Assembly: GCF_006517255.1 (NCBI RefSeq) | Contig: NZ_CP041185.1 | Span: 3,348,001-3,412,000, forward strand | DNA length: 64,000 bases | Direction of reading: 5' to 3' | DNA from: Janthinobacterium tructae | GTDB taxonomy: Bacteria; Pseudomonadota; Gammaproteobacteria; Burkholderiales; Burkholderiaceae_D | Shown: positions 9,345 through 17,580 of the stretch, one piece after another | How the letters are laid out: every line of letters starts with the position of its first letter | How positions within the stretch are numbered: the first letter of the stretch is position 1 | Program-made: the position numbers and the translations under genes | The notes under the pieces: model-generated | Told to the model about the DNA's origin: nothing | The model's database searches: none | The model's input: only the letters and a program-made list of their open reading frames with translations

Positions 9345-12299
9345 TTACTGGCAGGCTTCGCATTCTTCAAAGCCGTCATCCCCCGGACGCAGGTAGCAGG
9401 CTTCGCCATCGGCGTCGTCCGCTGCAGCTGCCACCACGGGTGCCACCACGGCGGCGGCAGCTGCCGCCACGATCGCTGCCTGTGCGCTCTGGGCGCTGGC
9501 AGACATGCCGCCATCGACTGCCACGGCGTTCAGGGCACCCGTCTTGGAGGTCGATTTCTCCATGTGGGTAGCGGCGATGGTACGCAGGTAGTAGGTGGTT
9601 TTCAGGCCACGCAGCCATGCCAGCTTGTAGGTCTCGTCGAGCTTCTTGCCCGATGCGCCAGCCATGTAGATGTTCAGCGACTGGGCCTGGTCGATCCACT
9701 TCTGGCGACGCGAAGCCGCTTCCACCAGCCAGCTTGGCGACACTTCAAAGGCGGTGGCGTAGATGTCGCGCAAGTCTTGCGGGATGCGGTCGATCTTCAC
9801 CAGCGAACCGTCGAAGTACTTCAGGTCGGAGATCATGACTTCATCCCACAGGTCGCGCGCCTTCAGGTCGCGCACCAGGTAGCCGTTGATCTCGGTGAAT
9901 TCTCCCGACAGGTTCGATTTCACATACAGGTTCTGGAACGTCGGCTCGATACAGGCCGATACGCCGATGATGTTCGAAATCGTCGCCGTCGGGGCGATCG
10001 CCACGCAGTTCGAGTTGCGCATGCCGAACTTGGCGATGCGTTCGCGCACCGGGGTCCAGTCCATGGCCGACGAGGAATCGACTTCCAGGTAGCCGCCGCG
10101 CTCTTCGGCCAACAGTTTGACCGAGTCCTGCGGCAAGATGCCACGATCCCACAGCGAACCGGCATACGATTCATAGCGGCCGCGTTCTTCGGCCAGTTCC
10201 GTCGACGCCAGGTAGGCGTAGTAGCACACCGCTTCCATCGAGGTGTCGGCGAAGCTGACGGCGGCGTCCGAAGCGAACGGGATGCGCATCATGTGCAGGC
10301 AGTCCTGGAAGCCCATCACGCCCATGCCGACCGGACGGTGGCGCATGTTCGAATTGCGCGCCTTCTCGACCGCGTAGTAATTGATGTCGATGACGTTGTC
10401 GAGCATGCGCATGGCGGTGCGCACGGTCTTGGCCAGCTTGACGTGATCGAGCTTGCCTTCCTTCATGTGCGCCGGCATGTTCACGGAACCGAGGTTGCAG
10501 ACGGCGATTTCGTCAGGGCCCGTGTTCAGCGTGATTTCCGTGCACAGGTTCGAGCTGTGGACGACGCCGACGTGCGACTGCGGGCTGCGGATGTTGCAAG
10601 GATCCTTGAACGTGATCCATGGGTGGCCCGTTTCAAACAGCATCGACAGCATCTTGCGCCACAGGTCCAGCGCCGCGATCTTCTTGAACGAACGCATTTC
10701 GCCGGCGGCTGCCTTGGCTTCGTAGCCCAGGTAAGCCTTTTCAAAGGCCTTGCCGACCAGGTCGTGCAAGTCCGGCGTTTCGGATGGCGAGAACAGGGTC
10801 CACTCGCCTTTTTCCATGACGCGCTTCATGAACATGTCGGGAATCCAGTTCGCCGTGTTCATGTCGTGCGTGCGGCGGCGGTCGTCGCCCGTGTTCTTGC
10901 GCAGGTCGAGGAATTCCTCGATGTCCATGTGCCAGGTTTCCAGGTAGGCGCAGACGGCGCCCTTGCGCTTGCCGCCCTGGTTGACTGCCACGGCCGTGTC
11001 GTTGACCACTTTCAGGAACGGCACCACGCCTTGCGACTTGCCGTTGGTGCCCTTGATGTGGGCGCCCAGGGCGCGCACTGGCGTCCAGTCGTTACCCAGG
11101 CCGCCGGCGTACTTGGCCAGCAGCGCATTGTCCTTGATGGCGTCGTAGATGCCTTCAAGGTCGTCCGAGACGGTGCTCAGGTAGCACGACGACAGCTGCG
11201 AACGCAGGGTGCCGGAGTTGAACAGGGTCGGCGTCGAGCTCATGAAGTCGAACGAGGACAGCAGATTGTAGAACTCGATGGTGCGCGCTTCGCGGTCCGC
11301 TTCGTTCAGCGACAGGCCCATGGCCACGCGCATGTAGAACGCCTGCGGCATTTCGATGCGCACGTCATGGATGTGCAGGAAGTAGCGGTCATACAGCGTT
11401 TGCAGGCCGATGTAGCCGAATTGCAAGTCGCGGTCGGCAACGATGGCCTTGGCCAGGCGTTCCAGGTCGAAACTGGCAAGCACCGGGTTCAGCAGGTCGT
11501 TGGCGATGCCCTTGGCGATATATTGCGGGAAATACGTCAGGTATTCGGCAGCAGCGGCCGCTTGCGGCACTTCCTTGCCGAACACTTCCTTGCGCACCGT
11601 GTGCAGCAGGATGCGGGCCGTGACCTGGCTGTAGGCCGGATCTTTTTCCATCAGCGCGCGCGCCGCCAGGATGGCCGACTTGTGCAGCTCTTCGACGGGC
11701 ACGCCGTCGTACAGGTTCTTCACCGTTTCAGCCAGGATGGCGTCGGCATCGACGTGCTTTTCCAGGCCGGCGCAGGCGGCGTTGATCAGGTCGCGCACTT
11801 CCTGCATGTCCAGCAGGCGGCGCACGCCGTTGTCAGTGACGTTCAGTTGCGGTGCGGTCACTTGCGCGGAAGCGCCCAGCGCCTCCTTCTGCAAACGGCG
11901 CTCTTCCATGTGCTTGGCACGGTACAGCACGTAGGCACGCGCCACATCGTGCTCGCCCGAACGCATCAGCGACAGTTCCACCTGGTCTTGCACGTCTTCG
12001 ATATGGAAGGTGCCGCCACCCGGGTGACGGCGCACCAGCGCGGCGACGACGCCGTCGGTCAGTTGCTCCACCAGTTCGCGGACGCGTGCCGAAGCGGCGC
12101 CCTGGCCGCCGTTAACGGCCAAAAACGCCTTGGTCATGGCGATGGCGATCTTCGAAGGCTCAAATGCCACCACCGCGCCGTTGCGGCGGATGATGCGATA
12201 GTCGCCCAATGCCGCGCCGGTGCTCGCCACGCTATTGGCCGCGCCTGGCGCTGGCGATACTGGCGTTGGATGGATGGAAATATCTTGTGGTGATTGCAT
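9345..12299 (-). CDS. nrdA: Class Ia ribonucleotide reductase, alpha subunit
   Basis: A 984-residue catalytic subunit, longer than the E. coli protein (761) as is usual in Burkholderiales. An ATP-cone (overall-activity site) lies at about 30-130 (AVVAFEPSKIAIAMTKAFLA). The active-site Cys is in SSNLCTEITLN, and the redox-active C-terminal pair is in FEECEACQ. An Ala/Val-rich insert precedes the C-terminal Cys tail. The start ATG 12299 has GGGAG five bases upstream. The promoter region carries two NrdR boxes 255-300 bases upstream, so the leader may be long. Confidence 0.96.
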   Translation of the reverse strand: MQSPQDISIHPTPVSPAPGAANSVASTGAALGDYRIIRRNGAVVAFEPSKIAIAMTKAFLAVNGGQGAASARVRELVEQLTDGVVAALVRRHPGGGTFHIEDVQDQVELSLMRSGEHDVARAYVLYRAKHMEERRLQKEALGASAQVTAPQLNVTDNGVRRLLDMQEVRDLINAACAGLEKHVDADAILAETVKNLYDGVPVEELHKSAILAARALMEKDPAYSQVTARILLHTVRKEVFGKEVPQAAAAAEYLTYFPQYIAKGIANDLLNPVLASFDLERLAKAIVADRDLQFGYIGLQTLYDRYFLHIHDVRIEMPQAFYMRVAMGLSLNEADREARTIEFYNLLSSFDFMSSTPTLFNSGTLRSQLSSCYLSTVSDDLEGIYDAIKDNALLAKYAGGLGNDWTPVRALGAHIKGTNGKSQGVVPFLKVVNDTAVAVNQGGKRKGAVCAYLETWHMDIEEFLDLRKNTGDDRRRTHDMNTANWIPDMFMKRVMEKGEWTLFSPSETPDLHDLVGKAFEKAYLGYEAKAAAGEMRSFKKIAALDLWRKMLSMLFETGHPWITFKDPCNIRSPQSHVGVVHSSNLCTEITLNTGPDEIAVCNLGSVNMPAHMKEGKLDHVKLAKTVRTAMRMLDNVIDINYYAVEKARNSNMRHRPVGMGVMGFQDCLHMMRIPFASDAAVSFADTSMEAVCYYAYLASTELAEERGRYESYAGSLWDRGILPQDSVKLLAEERGGYLEVDSSSAMDWTPVRERIAKFGMRNSNCVAIAPTATISNIIGVSACIEPTFQNLYVKSNLSGEFTEINGYLVRDLKARDLWDEVMISDLKYFDGSLVKIDRIPQDLRDIYATAFEVSPSWLVEAASRRQKWIDQAQSLNIYMAGASGKKLDETYKLAWLRGLKTTYYLRTIAATHMEKSTSKTGALNAVAVDGGMSASAQSAQAAIVAAAAAAVVAPVVAAAADDADGEACYLRPGDDGFEECEACQ

Positions 12300-12553
12300 T
12301 GAAGCTCCCGTTGTCAGCTAAAGTCAGCCTGCAGTTTTGCTGCCGCGTGTGTTGTTGAATAGAACGCCCGATGGTCAGGGTTTCTTCAGGTATTTGTTGC
12401 TAGATAGTAAATGATATACAGCCGAAAATCAGACGGCCAACCTGTACAGCCCGGTTGGCGCGAAACACGATCAAGGGTGATGAAACGCCAGTTCCCGTTG
12501 CCATATCAACAAACAGGGTAGCTTTGGTAATAATTCTGAAAATGTCTGTGATG

Positions 12554-12569
12554 GCACTACATATAGTCT
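12554..12569 (-). promoter_or_regulatory. NrdR box, gene-proximal
   Basis: The plus-strand sequence GCACTACATATAGTCT matches the 16-bp NrdR consensus (ACACWATATATWGTGT) at 13 positions. NrdR represses nrd genes when dATP/ATP is high. It is paired with a second box 31 bp away. Confidence 0.75.
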
Positions 12570-12584
12570 TTAAATCCAAATTAT

Positions 12585-12600
12585 GTACTAATTGTAGTGC
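12585..12600 (-). promoter_or_regulatory. NrdR box, gene-distal
   Basis: The sequence GTACTAATTGTAGTGC is a weaker NrdR match that keeps the CTA...TAGTG palindrome ends. Its start is exactly 31 bp from that of the neighbouring box, the three-helical-turn spacing typical of tandem NrdR sites. Minus-strand promoter-like sequences (TTGGAT, TATATG) overlap the pair. Confidence 0.65.
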
Positions 12601-12681
12601 CCATCGAAAGGCGATGCAATAGTTTTCCGGCATCCGCCAGCGTAATTTTTTGTATTTTCATATACGATTTCGGTTGACTTT

Positions 12682-13293
12682 TCAGGGCACGGATGGAAAG
12701 CCCAATCCCCGCGTAGTAAGCGCTAACGCAGGCTGCCCACGCATAGTTTCCAGCCAGCATTTTTGATAAAAATGCCAGTCAAAAAACGGCCCCGGATCCG
12801 TCTTCCTTCCCGGCGCAATGTGCTCGTGGCCGCGCACCTGGGACAGCCCGTAGCGCACCACCAGTGCCGCCGTCAGCGCCGCCAGCACATGGTATTGCCG
12901 CTGCTGGAAGGGCACATCGTCCGCGCCTTCCATTTCGACACCGATAGAATAGCCATTGCACTGCGGGCGTCCTTCGAACATGGACGCGCCGGCATGCCAG
13001 GCACGTTGATCAGTAGAAACATATTGCAACAGCGCACCATCGCGCCGCACAAAAAAGTGCGCCGACACCTGCAAGCCACGCAGGTCGGCGAAAGAAGGAT
13101 CGGCATTATAGTCTACCCGGCCGGTAAACAAGTCCGACACATGCGGTCCGCCAAAGTGGCCGCCCGGCAAGCTGATGTTATGGATCACCAGCAAATCGAC
13201 TTGCGCACCGTCCGGGCGCGCATCGTGGTATGGCGAGTCATAGCGCAGCGCGCCGTCGCACCAGCCGTCTTCGTCTATCGTCCATGCTGTCAT
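12682..13293 (-). CDS. ampD: 1,6-anhydro-N-acetylmuramyl-L-alanine amidase
   Basis: A 203-residue cytoplasmic zinc amidase that splits the stem peptide from anhydro-muropeptides in cell-wall recycling. The Zn/active-site residues of the Amidase_2 fold are visible: His in LLVIHNISLPGG, HEHIAPGRKTDPGPFFDW (His and the catalytic Asp/Lys segment), and GVEMEG. The frame runs on to 13497, but ATG 13293 (MTAWTIDEDGW) overlaps the stop of the upstream regulator as TGATG and begins the family N-terminus. Confidence 0.94.
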   Translation of the reverse strand: MTAWTIDEDGWCDGALRYDSPYHDARPDGAQVDLLVIHNISLPGGHFGGPHVSDLFTGRVDYNADPSFADLRGLQVSAHFFVRRDGALLQYVSTDQRAWHAGASMFEGRPQCNGYSIGVEMEGADDVPFQQRQYHVLAALTAALVVRYGLSQVRGHEHIAPGRKTDPGPFFDWHFYQKCWLETMRGQPALALTTRGLGFPSVP

Positions 13294-14351
13294 CAAGGTA
13301 GCGCTTCCTGTATCGTCAATTTCTGCATGCGGTAACGCAGCTGGCGCACGCTCAGGCCCAGCTGGCGCGCCGCCCGTGCGCGGTGATAGCGCGCCTGCAC
13401 CAGCGCCTGCATGATCATGTCGCGCTCGGCCTGGCGTAAATACATGTCCAGCGGCAAGGCGGGCGGCACGCCATATGCCGCCATGCCGGGCAGGCACAGT
13501 TGCCGCTCAGGCAAGTCCGGCAATGCCGGCGGCGCCCGCAGCGGCATGGCGCCCGCCACTGACGGCAAGGCCAGCGCGTCGAGTGCAATCACGCCGCCGT
13601 CGGCAAAGGCCAGCGCCCGCTCCAGTATATTTTCCAGTTCGCGCACATTGCCGGGAAACGCATACGCGGCCAAAGCCGCCAGCACCGGCGGCGCCAGGCT
13701 CACGGCCTGGCGTGGCGCCAGACGCGCCAGGATCACCTCACATAATACCTGCAGATCGCCGCGCCGCTCGCGCAACGGCGGCAGCGCCAGCTCGATCACA
13801 TGGAGGCGGTAAAACAGATCCTGGCGAAACGTGCCGGCGGCCACGCCGCGCGCCAGGCCATGCTGGCTGGCGCAGAGGATGCGCACGTCGACGGCCTCGT
13901 CAGTACTACCGCCCAGCTTGCGCACGCGCCGCTCCTGCAGCACGCGCAACAGCTTGACCTGCATGGCCAGCGGCAGATCGTCGACTTCATCGAGCAGCAA
14001 ACTGCCGCCATGGGCCGCCTGGAACAATCCCTGGCGCTCATGCAGCGCGCCCGTATAGGCGCCCTGGCGGCAGCCGAAGAATTCGGCCTCCATCAACGCT
14101 TCGGGAATCGCGCCGCAGTTGACGGCAATAAAAGGGAAGCTGGCGCGCGCACCCTGCGCATGGATGGCGCGCGCCGCCAATTCCTTGCCCGTGCCCGATT
14201 CGCCGCGGATGGCCACCGGCGCACCACAGCGGGCGATGCGGCCGATCTGCGCACGCAGCGCCTGCATGGGCAGGGAGTTGCCGCTCAGTTGAGGCGCCGG
14301 TGGCATGCCGGCGGCGGTCACGGTATGCGGGCTGAGGCTGGGACTGGACAT
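13293..14351 (-). CDS. Sigma-54-dependent activator, PilR-like but without receiver domain
   Basis: A 352-residue protein. It has only ~25 residues before the AAA+ domain: Walker A GESGTGKE (about 48-55), the sigma-54 loop as GAYTGA instead of GAFTGA, and Walker B LLLDEVDDLP. A C-terminal Fis-type HTH ends in RQLRYRMQKL, much like PilR. It therefore should drive sigma-54 promoters but has no sensory input domain, and no PilS-type kinase gene is adjacent. In related genomes pilS-pilR commonly precede ampD, so this may be a shortened pilR. Translationally coupled to ampD (TGATG). Confidence 0.85.
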   Translation of the reverse strand: MSSPSLSPHTVTAAGMPPAPQLSGNSLPMQALRAQIGRIARCGAPVAIRGESGTGKELAARAIHAQGARASFPFIAVNCGAIPEALMEAEFFGCRQGAYTGALHERQGLFQAAHGGSLLLDEVDDLPLAMQVKLLRVLQERRVRKLGGSTDEAVDVRILCASQHGLARGVAAGTFRQDLFYRLHVIELALPPLRERRGDLQVLCEVILARLAPRQAVSLAPPVLAALAAYAFPGNVRELENILERALAFADGGVIALDALALPSVAGAMPLRAPPALPDLPERQLCLPGMAAYGVPPALPLDMYLRQAERDMIMQALVQARYHRARAARQLGLSVRQLRYRMQKLTIQEALP

Positions 14352-14468
14352 GGGACGCGCCTTTCTGCAATGGCGGCAACGAAGCGCCTGCTGCAGATGC
14401 TACGCCGGACGCAGGCCGGAGGACGTTACGATACGGATGAGCAACGCGAGCGAACTGCCGGCCTGCCC

Positions 14469-14729
14469 TTACAACGTGGCGTGCGCGTGGCTGCAGTAAT
14501 CGTGGCCCTTGGCTTGCACGTTTTCCGAGGCCGGGTAGTACACGCCGCAATGGGCGCAGCACAGCATCAGCTCTGCATCCGGCAATTCCTGTGGCCGGCC
14601 CGGCGGCGCATACGGGTTCGGCTGCTGTTGCTGCTGCGCGCGGGCGCGTTGCTGCATGCCCCGGATCTTGCTGCGGATAGCAAACAGCACCAGGAACACC
14701 AGCGCCAGCCAGAATAAAACACGTGTCAT
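14469..14729 (-). CDS. PP0621-type small membrane protein with Cys-rich C-terminus
   Basis: An 86-residue protein: one N-terminal membrane helix (VLFWLALVFLVLFAI), a Gln-rich stretch, and a C-terminal CCAHCGVYYP...CSHAH segment that could bind a metal. The start ATG 14729 overlaps the stop of the upstream CcsA/HemX-like gene (ATGA), so the two are coupled. The function is unknown; the family is found next to this cytochrome-assembly-type gene in many betaproteobacteria. Confidence 0.82.
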   Translation of the reverse strand: MTRVLFWLALVFLVLFAIRSKIRGMQQRARAQQQQQPNPYAPPGRPQELPDAELMLCCAHCGVYYPASENVQAKGHDYCSHAHATL

Positions 14730-15529
14730 GCGTATCCTCGGTGTAAAACCACTTCCAGTACAAAACGGCTGCCGACATAGGCCAGCAGCAAGGTGGCGAA
14801 ACCGGCCAGGGTAAAGCTCAGAGCCGTCTTGCCGCGCCAGCCGCGAAAGCGGCGGCCTGCCAGCAGCGAGGCAAACAACAGCCACGACAACATGGTAAAC
14901 ACCGACTTGTGATCCCAGGTCAAGGCCTTGCCAAATAATTGTTCGGAAAACACGATGCCTGACAGCACGGTCAGGCTCAGCAGGATGAAGCCCAGACCGA
15001 TCATGCGAAACAGCAACTTTTCCATCGTCAACAGGGCCGGCAACTGGTCCAGCGCACTGCCGATGAAGCCGCGGCTTTCGCTGCGCGTATGCAAACGCGA
15101 TTCCTGCAGCGCCATGAGCACGGCGTGAAAGGCGGCAATCGTCAGGGTGCTGTAGGCGAGCACGGCCACGGCAATATGCCAGCCGAAGACGGCCGACTTG
15201 CCTTCCATGCTGACCTGGCTGCCAGGAAAGGCCCAGGCCAGGCCGATGGCGATGACGGCGCTGGGCATGACCATGCGGCGCAGTCCATCCAGACTGAAAT
15301 TGCGGTTCTCTATCCAGTAAGCGCCCACCGATACCCACAGCGCGGCCGACAGCATGGCGGAAAAGCCGAAGCGCAAGGTGCCCGGCGCCATCAGGTCGAA
15401 CCACAGGGTAGCGGCGTGCGCCAGCCAGGCGACGCCGGTCAGGCCGGCAATGAGCCGGGCACGGGACGAGGGAAGCACCGCGCACGCCGCGTACAACAGG
15501 GCGGCGATAAGAAAGAAATAGATCTGCAT
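14726..15529 (-). CDS. Cytochrome c assembly (CcsA/HemX-like) membrane protein
   Basis: A 267-residue polytopic membrane protein with about eight hydrophobic segments. It ends in the segment WDHKSVFTMLSWLLFASLLA, typical of the CcmC/CcsA/HemX (YpjD) superfamily, which handles heme in cytochrome c maturation. In many betaproteobacteria it stands divergently beside ffh; here ffh is 13.8 kb away. The exact role of the YpjD subgroup is not settled. Confidence 0.88.
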   Translation of the reverse strand: MQIYFFLIAALLYAACAVLPSSRARLIAGLTGVAWLAHAATLWFDLMAPGTLRFGFSAMLSAALWVSVGAYWIENRNFSLDGLRRMVMPSAVIAIGLAWAFPGSQVSMEGKSAVFGWHIAVAVLAYSTLTIAAFHAVLMALQESRLHTRSESRGFIGSALDQLPALLTMEKLLFRMIGLGFILLSLTVLSGIVFSEQLFGKALTWDHKSVFTMLSWLLFASLLAGRRFRGWRGKTALSFTLAGFATLLLAYVGSRFVLEVVLHRGYA

Positions 15530-15788
15530 AGTTTAAGTTTACACCATAGCCGACAAGCGCGATTCAAGCGACAGCCCGGGTGACAGGCATTCCGCCGCCA
15601 GCCAATGCTGCAAGCCTGCCATGATATCGCGCCTGAGGCGTAACGGGGTAGCGCACCCTCAAGATTTCGGTATTCTTTCTACCGACACACTTTTTCCACG
15701 GCACAACCACGTTGCCATCCTGATTAGCCAGTCCTATAATTATGTCCACATAGCAATATTCATCCACCCTAAGGCCACCGCCCCCTCC

Positions 15789-16397
15789 ATGCTTTCCTTC
15801 AGAAAAATTACCTGGACCTGTCTCCTGCTGGCCGCCTGCACTGTATTAAGCGGTTGTATGAAAGATGCGCCTTCCCAATCCACGTACGAGGAATATTTCC
15901 GTACCTCGATTCAAAGCTATGACCTGTACAAGGACTACTTCGAGATCGCGAAACTGGAAAAACTCAATGGCTGGAAAGAGAACGAACAGTACGAAATCAA
16001 GGGCTCGGCCATCCTGCGCGCCAAGGTGGGCTACCTGGAACTGCTGGCCGACGTGGCCGACAAGCTCGAGACGCAGGCGAAGACGGATGGTTCCGTGGGC
16101 ATGACCATGGGTCTGGGCCTGATGGCGCGCGGCATGAGCGGCGAAAACAAGGTTTTCCGCGACTTCTGGGCGCAGCAGCAGGAAAAGAAAGCGATTCCCG
16201 CGCCGCTGCTGACCCGCCAGGCGGCGATGACGGCCGAGCGCTTCGAAAACCTGCTGCAATGGTCGGACCAGCTGGTGCAAGACAATTACGGCGCGATCAT
16301 CAACCGCCAGCTCAAGAAAGGCGATGAACTGACGCGCATCTATACACTGAGCTTCCGGCAGACGGAAAAAGGCTGGATGGGCTTTAACGCCCGCTAA
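15789..16397 (+). CDS. Hypothetical lipoprotein
   Basis: A 202-residue protein. The open frame begins at 15621, but ATG 15789 gives a clean type II signal peptide (MLSFRKITWTCLLLAAC...) with lipobox LSGC. The mature part is mostly helical and charged, with no domain I recognise. It is the first gene after the CcsA/HemX-like gene in the accessory block and is alone on the plus strand, facing the ABC binding-protein gene across a terminator. Confidence 0.7.
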   Translation: MLSFRKITWTCLLLAACTVLSGCMKDAPSQSTYEEYFRTSIQSYDLYKDYFEIAKLEKLNGWKENEQYEIKGSAILRAKVGYLELLADVADKLETQAKTDGSVGMTMGLGLMARGMSGENKVFRDFWAQQQEKKAIPAPLLTRQAAMTAERFENLLQWSDQLVQDNYGAIINRQLKKGDELTRIYTLSFRQTEKGWMGFNAR

Positions 16398-16410
16398 GGG
16401 CGCCGCACAT

Positions 16411-16448
16411 AAAAAACCTCCGGACCATTGCTGGCACGGAGGTTTTTT
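16411..16448. terminator. Bidirectional terminator
   Basis: The 12-bp arms AAAAAACCTCCG / CGGAGGTTTTTT have a 14-base loop. The arms give a T-run on both strands. It separates the convergent lipoprotein and binding-protein genes. Confidence 0.88.
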
Positions 16449-16463
16449 GATGGTTTTACTGAT

Positions 16464-17453
16464 TTACTTCACATTCAAGCTCTTTTTCGCCTGTTCCAGC
16501 AGGTCCGTCTTGACCCAGTCCTTGGCCACGGGCGGCTTCGTCATGCGGCCCACGCCCGTTTTCACCATCACATCGGTGGTCACCTGGATATGCTCGGGCG
16601 AGATGTCGTACGAATACGGCGAATTGCTGATTGCGTCGTCGAAGTCATCCTTCGTGATCTGGCCGCGGAACACGACTTCGCGCACATATTTTTCCGCCGT
16701 CGCCTTGTTGTCGATAAAGGTCTTGGTCGCTTCGACGAAGCAGCGCATGAATTTTTCCGCCACCGGGCGGCGTTCTTTGTAGAACTTTTCCGTCATCACC
16801 ATGGTACGCACGGGTTCGCCAATCGGCGTGTCGTACGGTTTCAGGATTTCTGTACCAAAACCTTTGTTGATCGCCTGCGACGATTGCGGTTCCGACTGCA
16901 TCATGGCGTCGATATTCTTGCCCATCAGCGCCTGGTTCAAGTCGGCGTAGGCCAGGAACACCAGTTGCACATCCTTGCCCTTGGTGTCGGAATACGTCAG
17001 GCCCGCTTGCGCCAGCTCGGCCAGCAGCAGCACTTCCTGGATGCCGCCGCGCGTCACGCCCACGCGCTTGCCCTTCAGATCCTTGACGCTGGCAATCTTT
17101 TGCCCGGCGCCCCCCACCAGGCGCGCGCCGCCCTTGGCAAAGCCGGCCACCACATAGATGGGCGCGCCGCCGGCGCGGCCGGAAATGGCCGCTTCGGACG
17201 CCGTCGCACCCACGTCCAGCTCGCCGGCGATAATCGCCTGCATCACGTCGAGGCCCTTGGCGAAGATATGCTCTTCGACCTTGATGCCGCACTTGGGCGC
17301 GATTTCCTTGATGTACGACACGGCGCCGTAGTGGGCGAATTTTAAATTACCCAGGCGCACGACCTCCTGTGCCTGGGCCTGGACGGCGCCCATGCCGAAC
17401 GCCAGCATGAGGGCGGCGGCGATACCGGTCTTCAAGGTTGATTTCTTCTGCAT
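16464..17453 (-). CDS. ABC transporter periplasmic binding protein (nitrate/sulfonate/taurine type)
   Basis: A 329-residue protein of the NMT1/SsuA/TauA group: Sec signal peptide (MQKKSTLKTGIAAALMLAF... with an AQA cleavage region), then a periplasmic binding protein fold (GELDVGATASEAAISG and KGKRVGVTRGGIQEVLL). The start ATG 17453 has an AGGAG site. No permease or ATPase gene lies beside it, so it either serves a transporter encoded elsewhere or is a remnant. The ligand cannot be told from sequence. Confidence 0.82.
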   Translation of the reverse strand: MQKKSTLKTGIAAALMLAFGMGAVQAQAQEVVRLGNLKFAHYGAVSYIKEIAPKCGIKVEEHIFAKGLDVMQAIIAGELDVGATASEAAISGRAGGAPIYVVAGFAKGGARLVGGAGQKIASVKDLKGKRVGVTRGGIQEVLLLAELAQAGLTYSDTKGKDVQLVFLAYADLNQALMGKNIDAMMQSEPQSSQAINKGFGTEILKPYDTPIGEPVRTMVMTEKFYKERRPVAEKFMRCFVEATKTFIDNKATAEKYVREVVFRGQITKDDFDDAISNSPYSYDISPEHIQVTTDVMVKTGVGRMTKPPVAKDWVKTDLLEQAKKSLNVK

Positions 17454-17580
17454 CGGGTTCTCCTGTGGTGGTTGGTGTGTGCCCGCAAGGGCATAAAACA
17501 CAGCTTTTTTAATTATGGGAAGATAGTACCGCGTGTTGGGGACAGGGCAACACTTTTTTGCCCCGGCAGGCCCGTGCTAT

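Larger units (their letters stand above)
12300..12681. other. 382-base nrdA upstream region
   Basis: This region separates ampD from nrdA, both on the minus strand. It contains the two NrdR boxes (12554-12600) and, between them and nrdA, a hairpin GCCAACC/GGTTGGC at 12436-12459 in the presumed 5' leader. An open frame at 12400-12633 has no ribosome site or family features and is rejected. Confidence 0.6.

Noticed and set aside
8823..12293. 1156-residue plus-strand frame opposite nrdB/nrdA
   Set aside because: It is the shadow of two certain genes in GC-rich DNA; its product is His/Val/Gln-rich without domains.
12400..12633. 77-residue frame in the nrdA leader
   Set aside because: No ribosome site, and it spans the NrdR boxes; more likely untranslated.
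14469..15485. 338-residue frame running from the PP0621-type gene into the CcsA/HemX-like gene
   Set aside because: The upstream part is the wrong frame of the membrane-protein gene; the ATGA overlap at 14726-14729 defines two genes.
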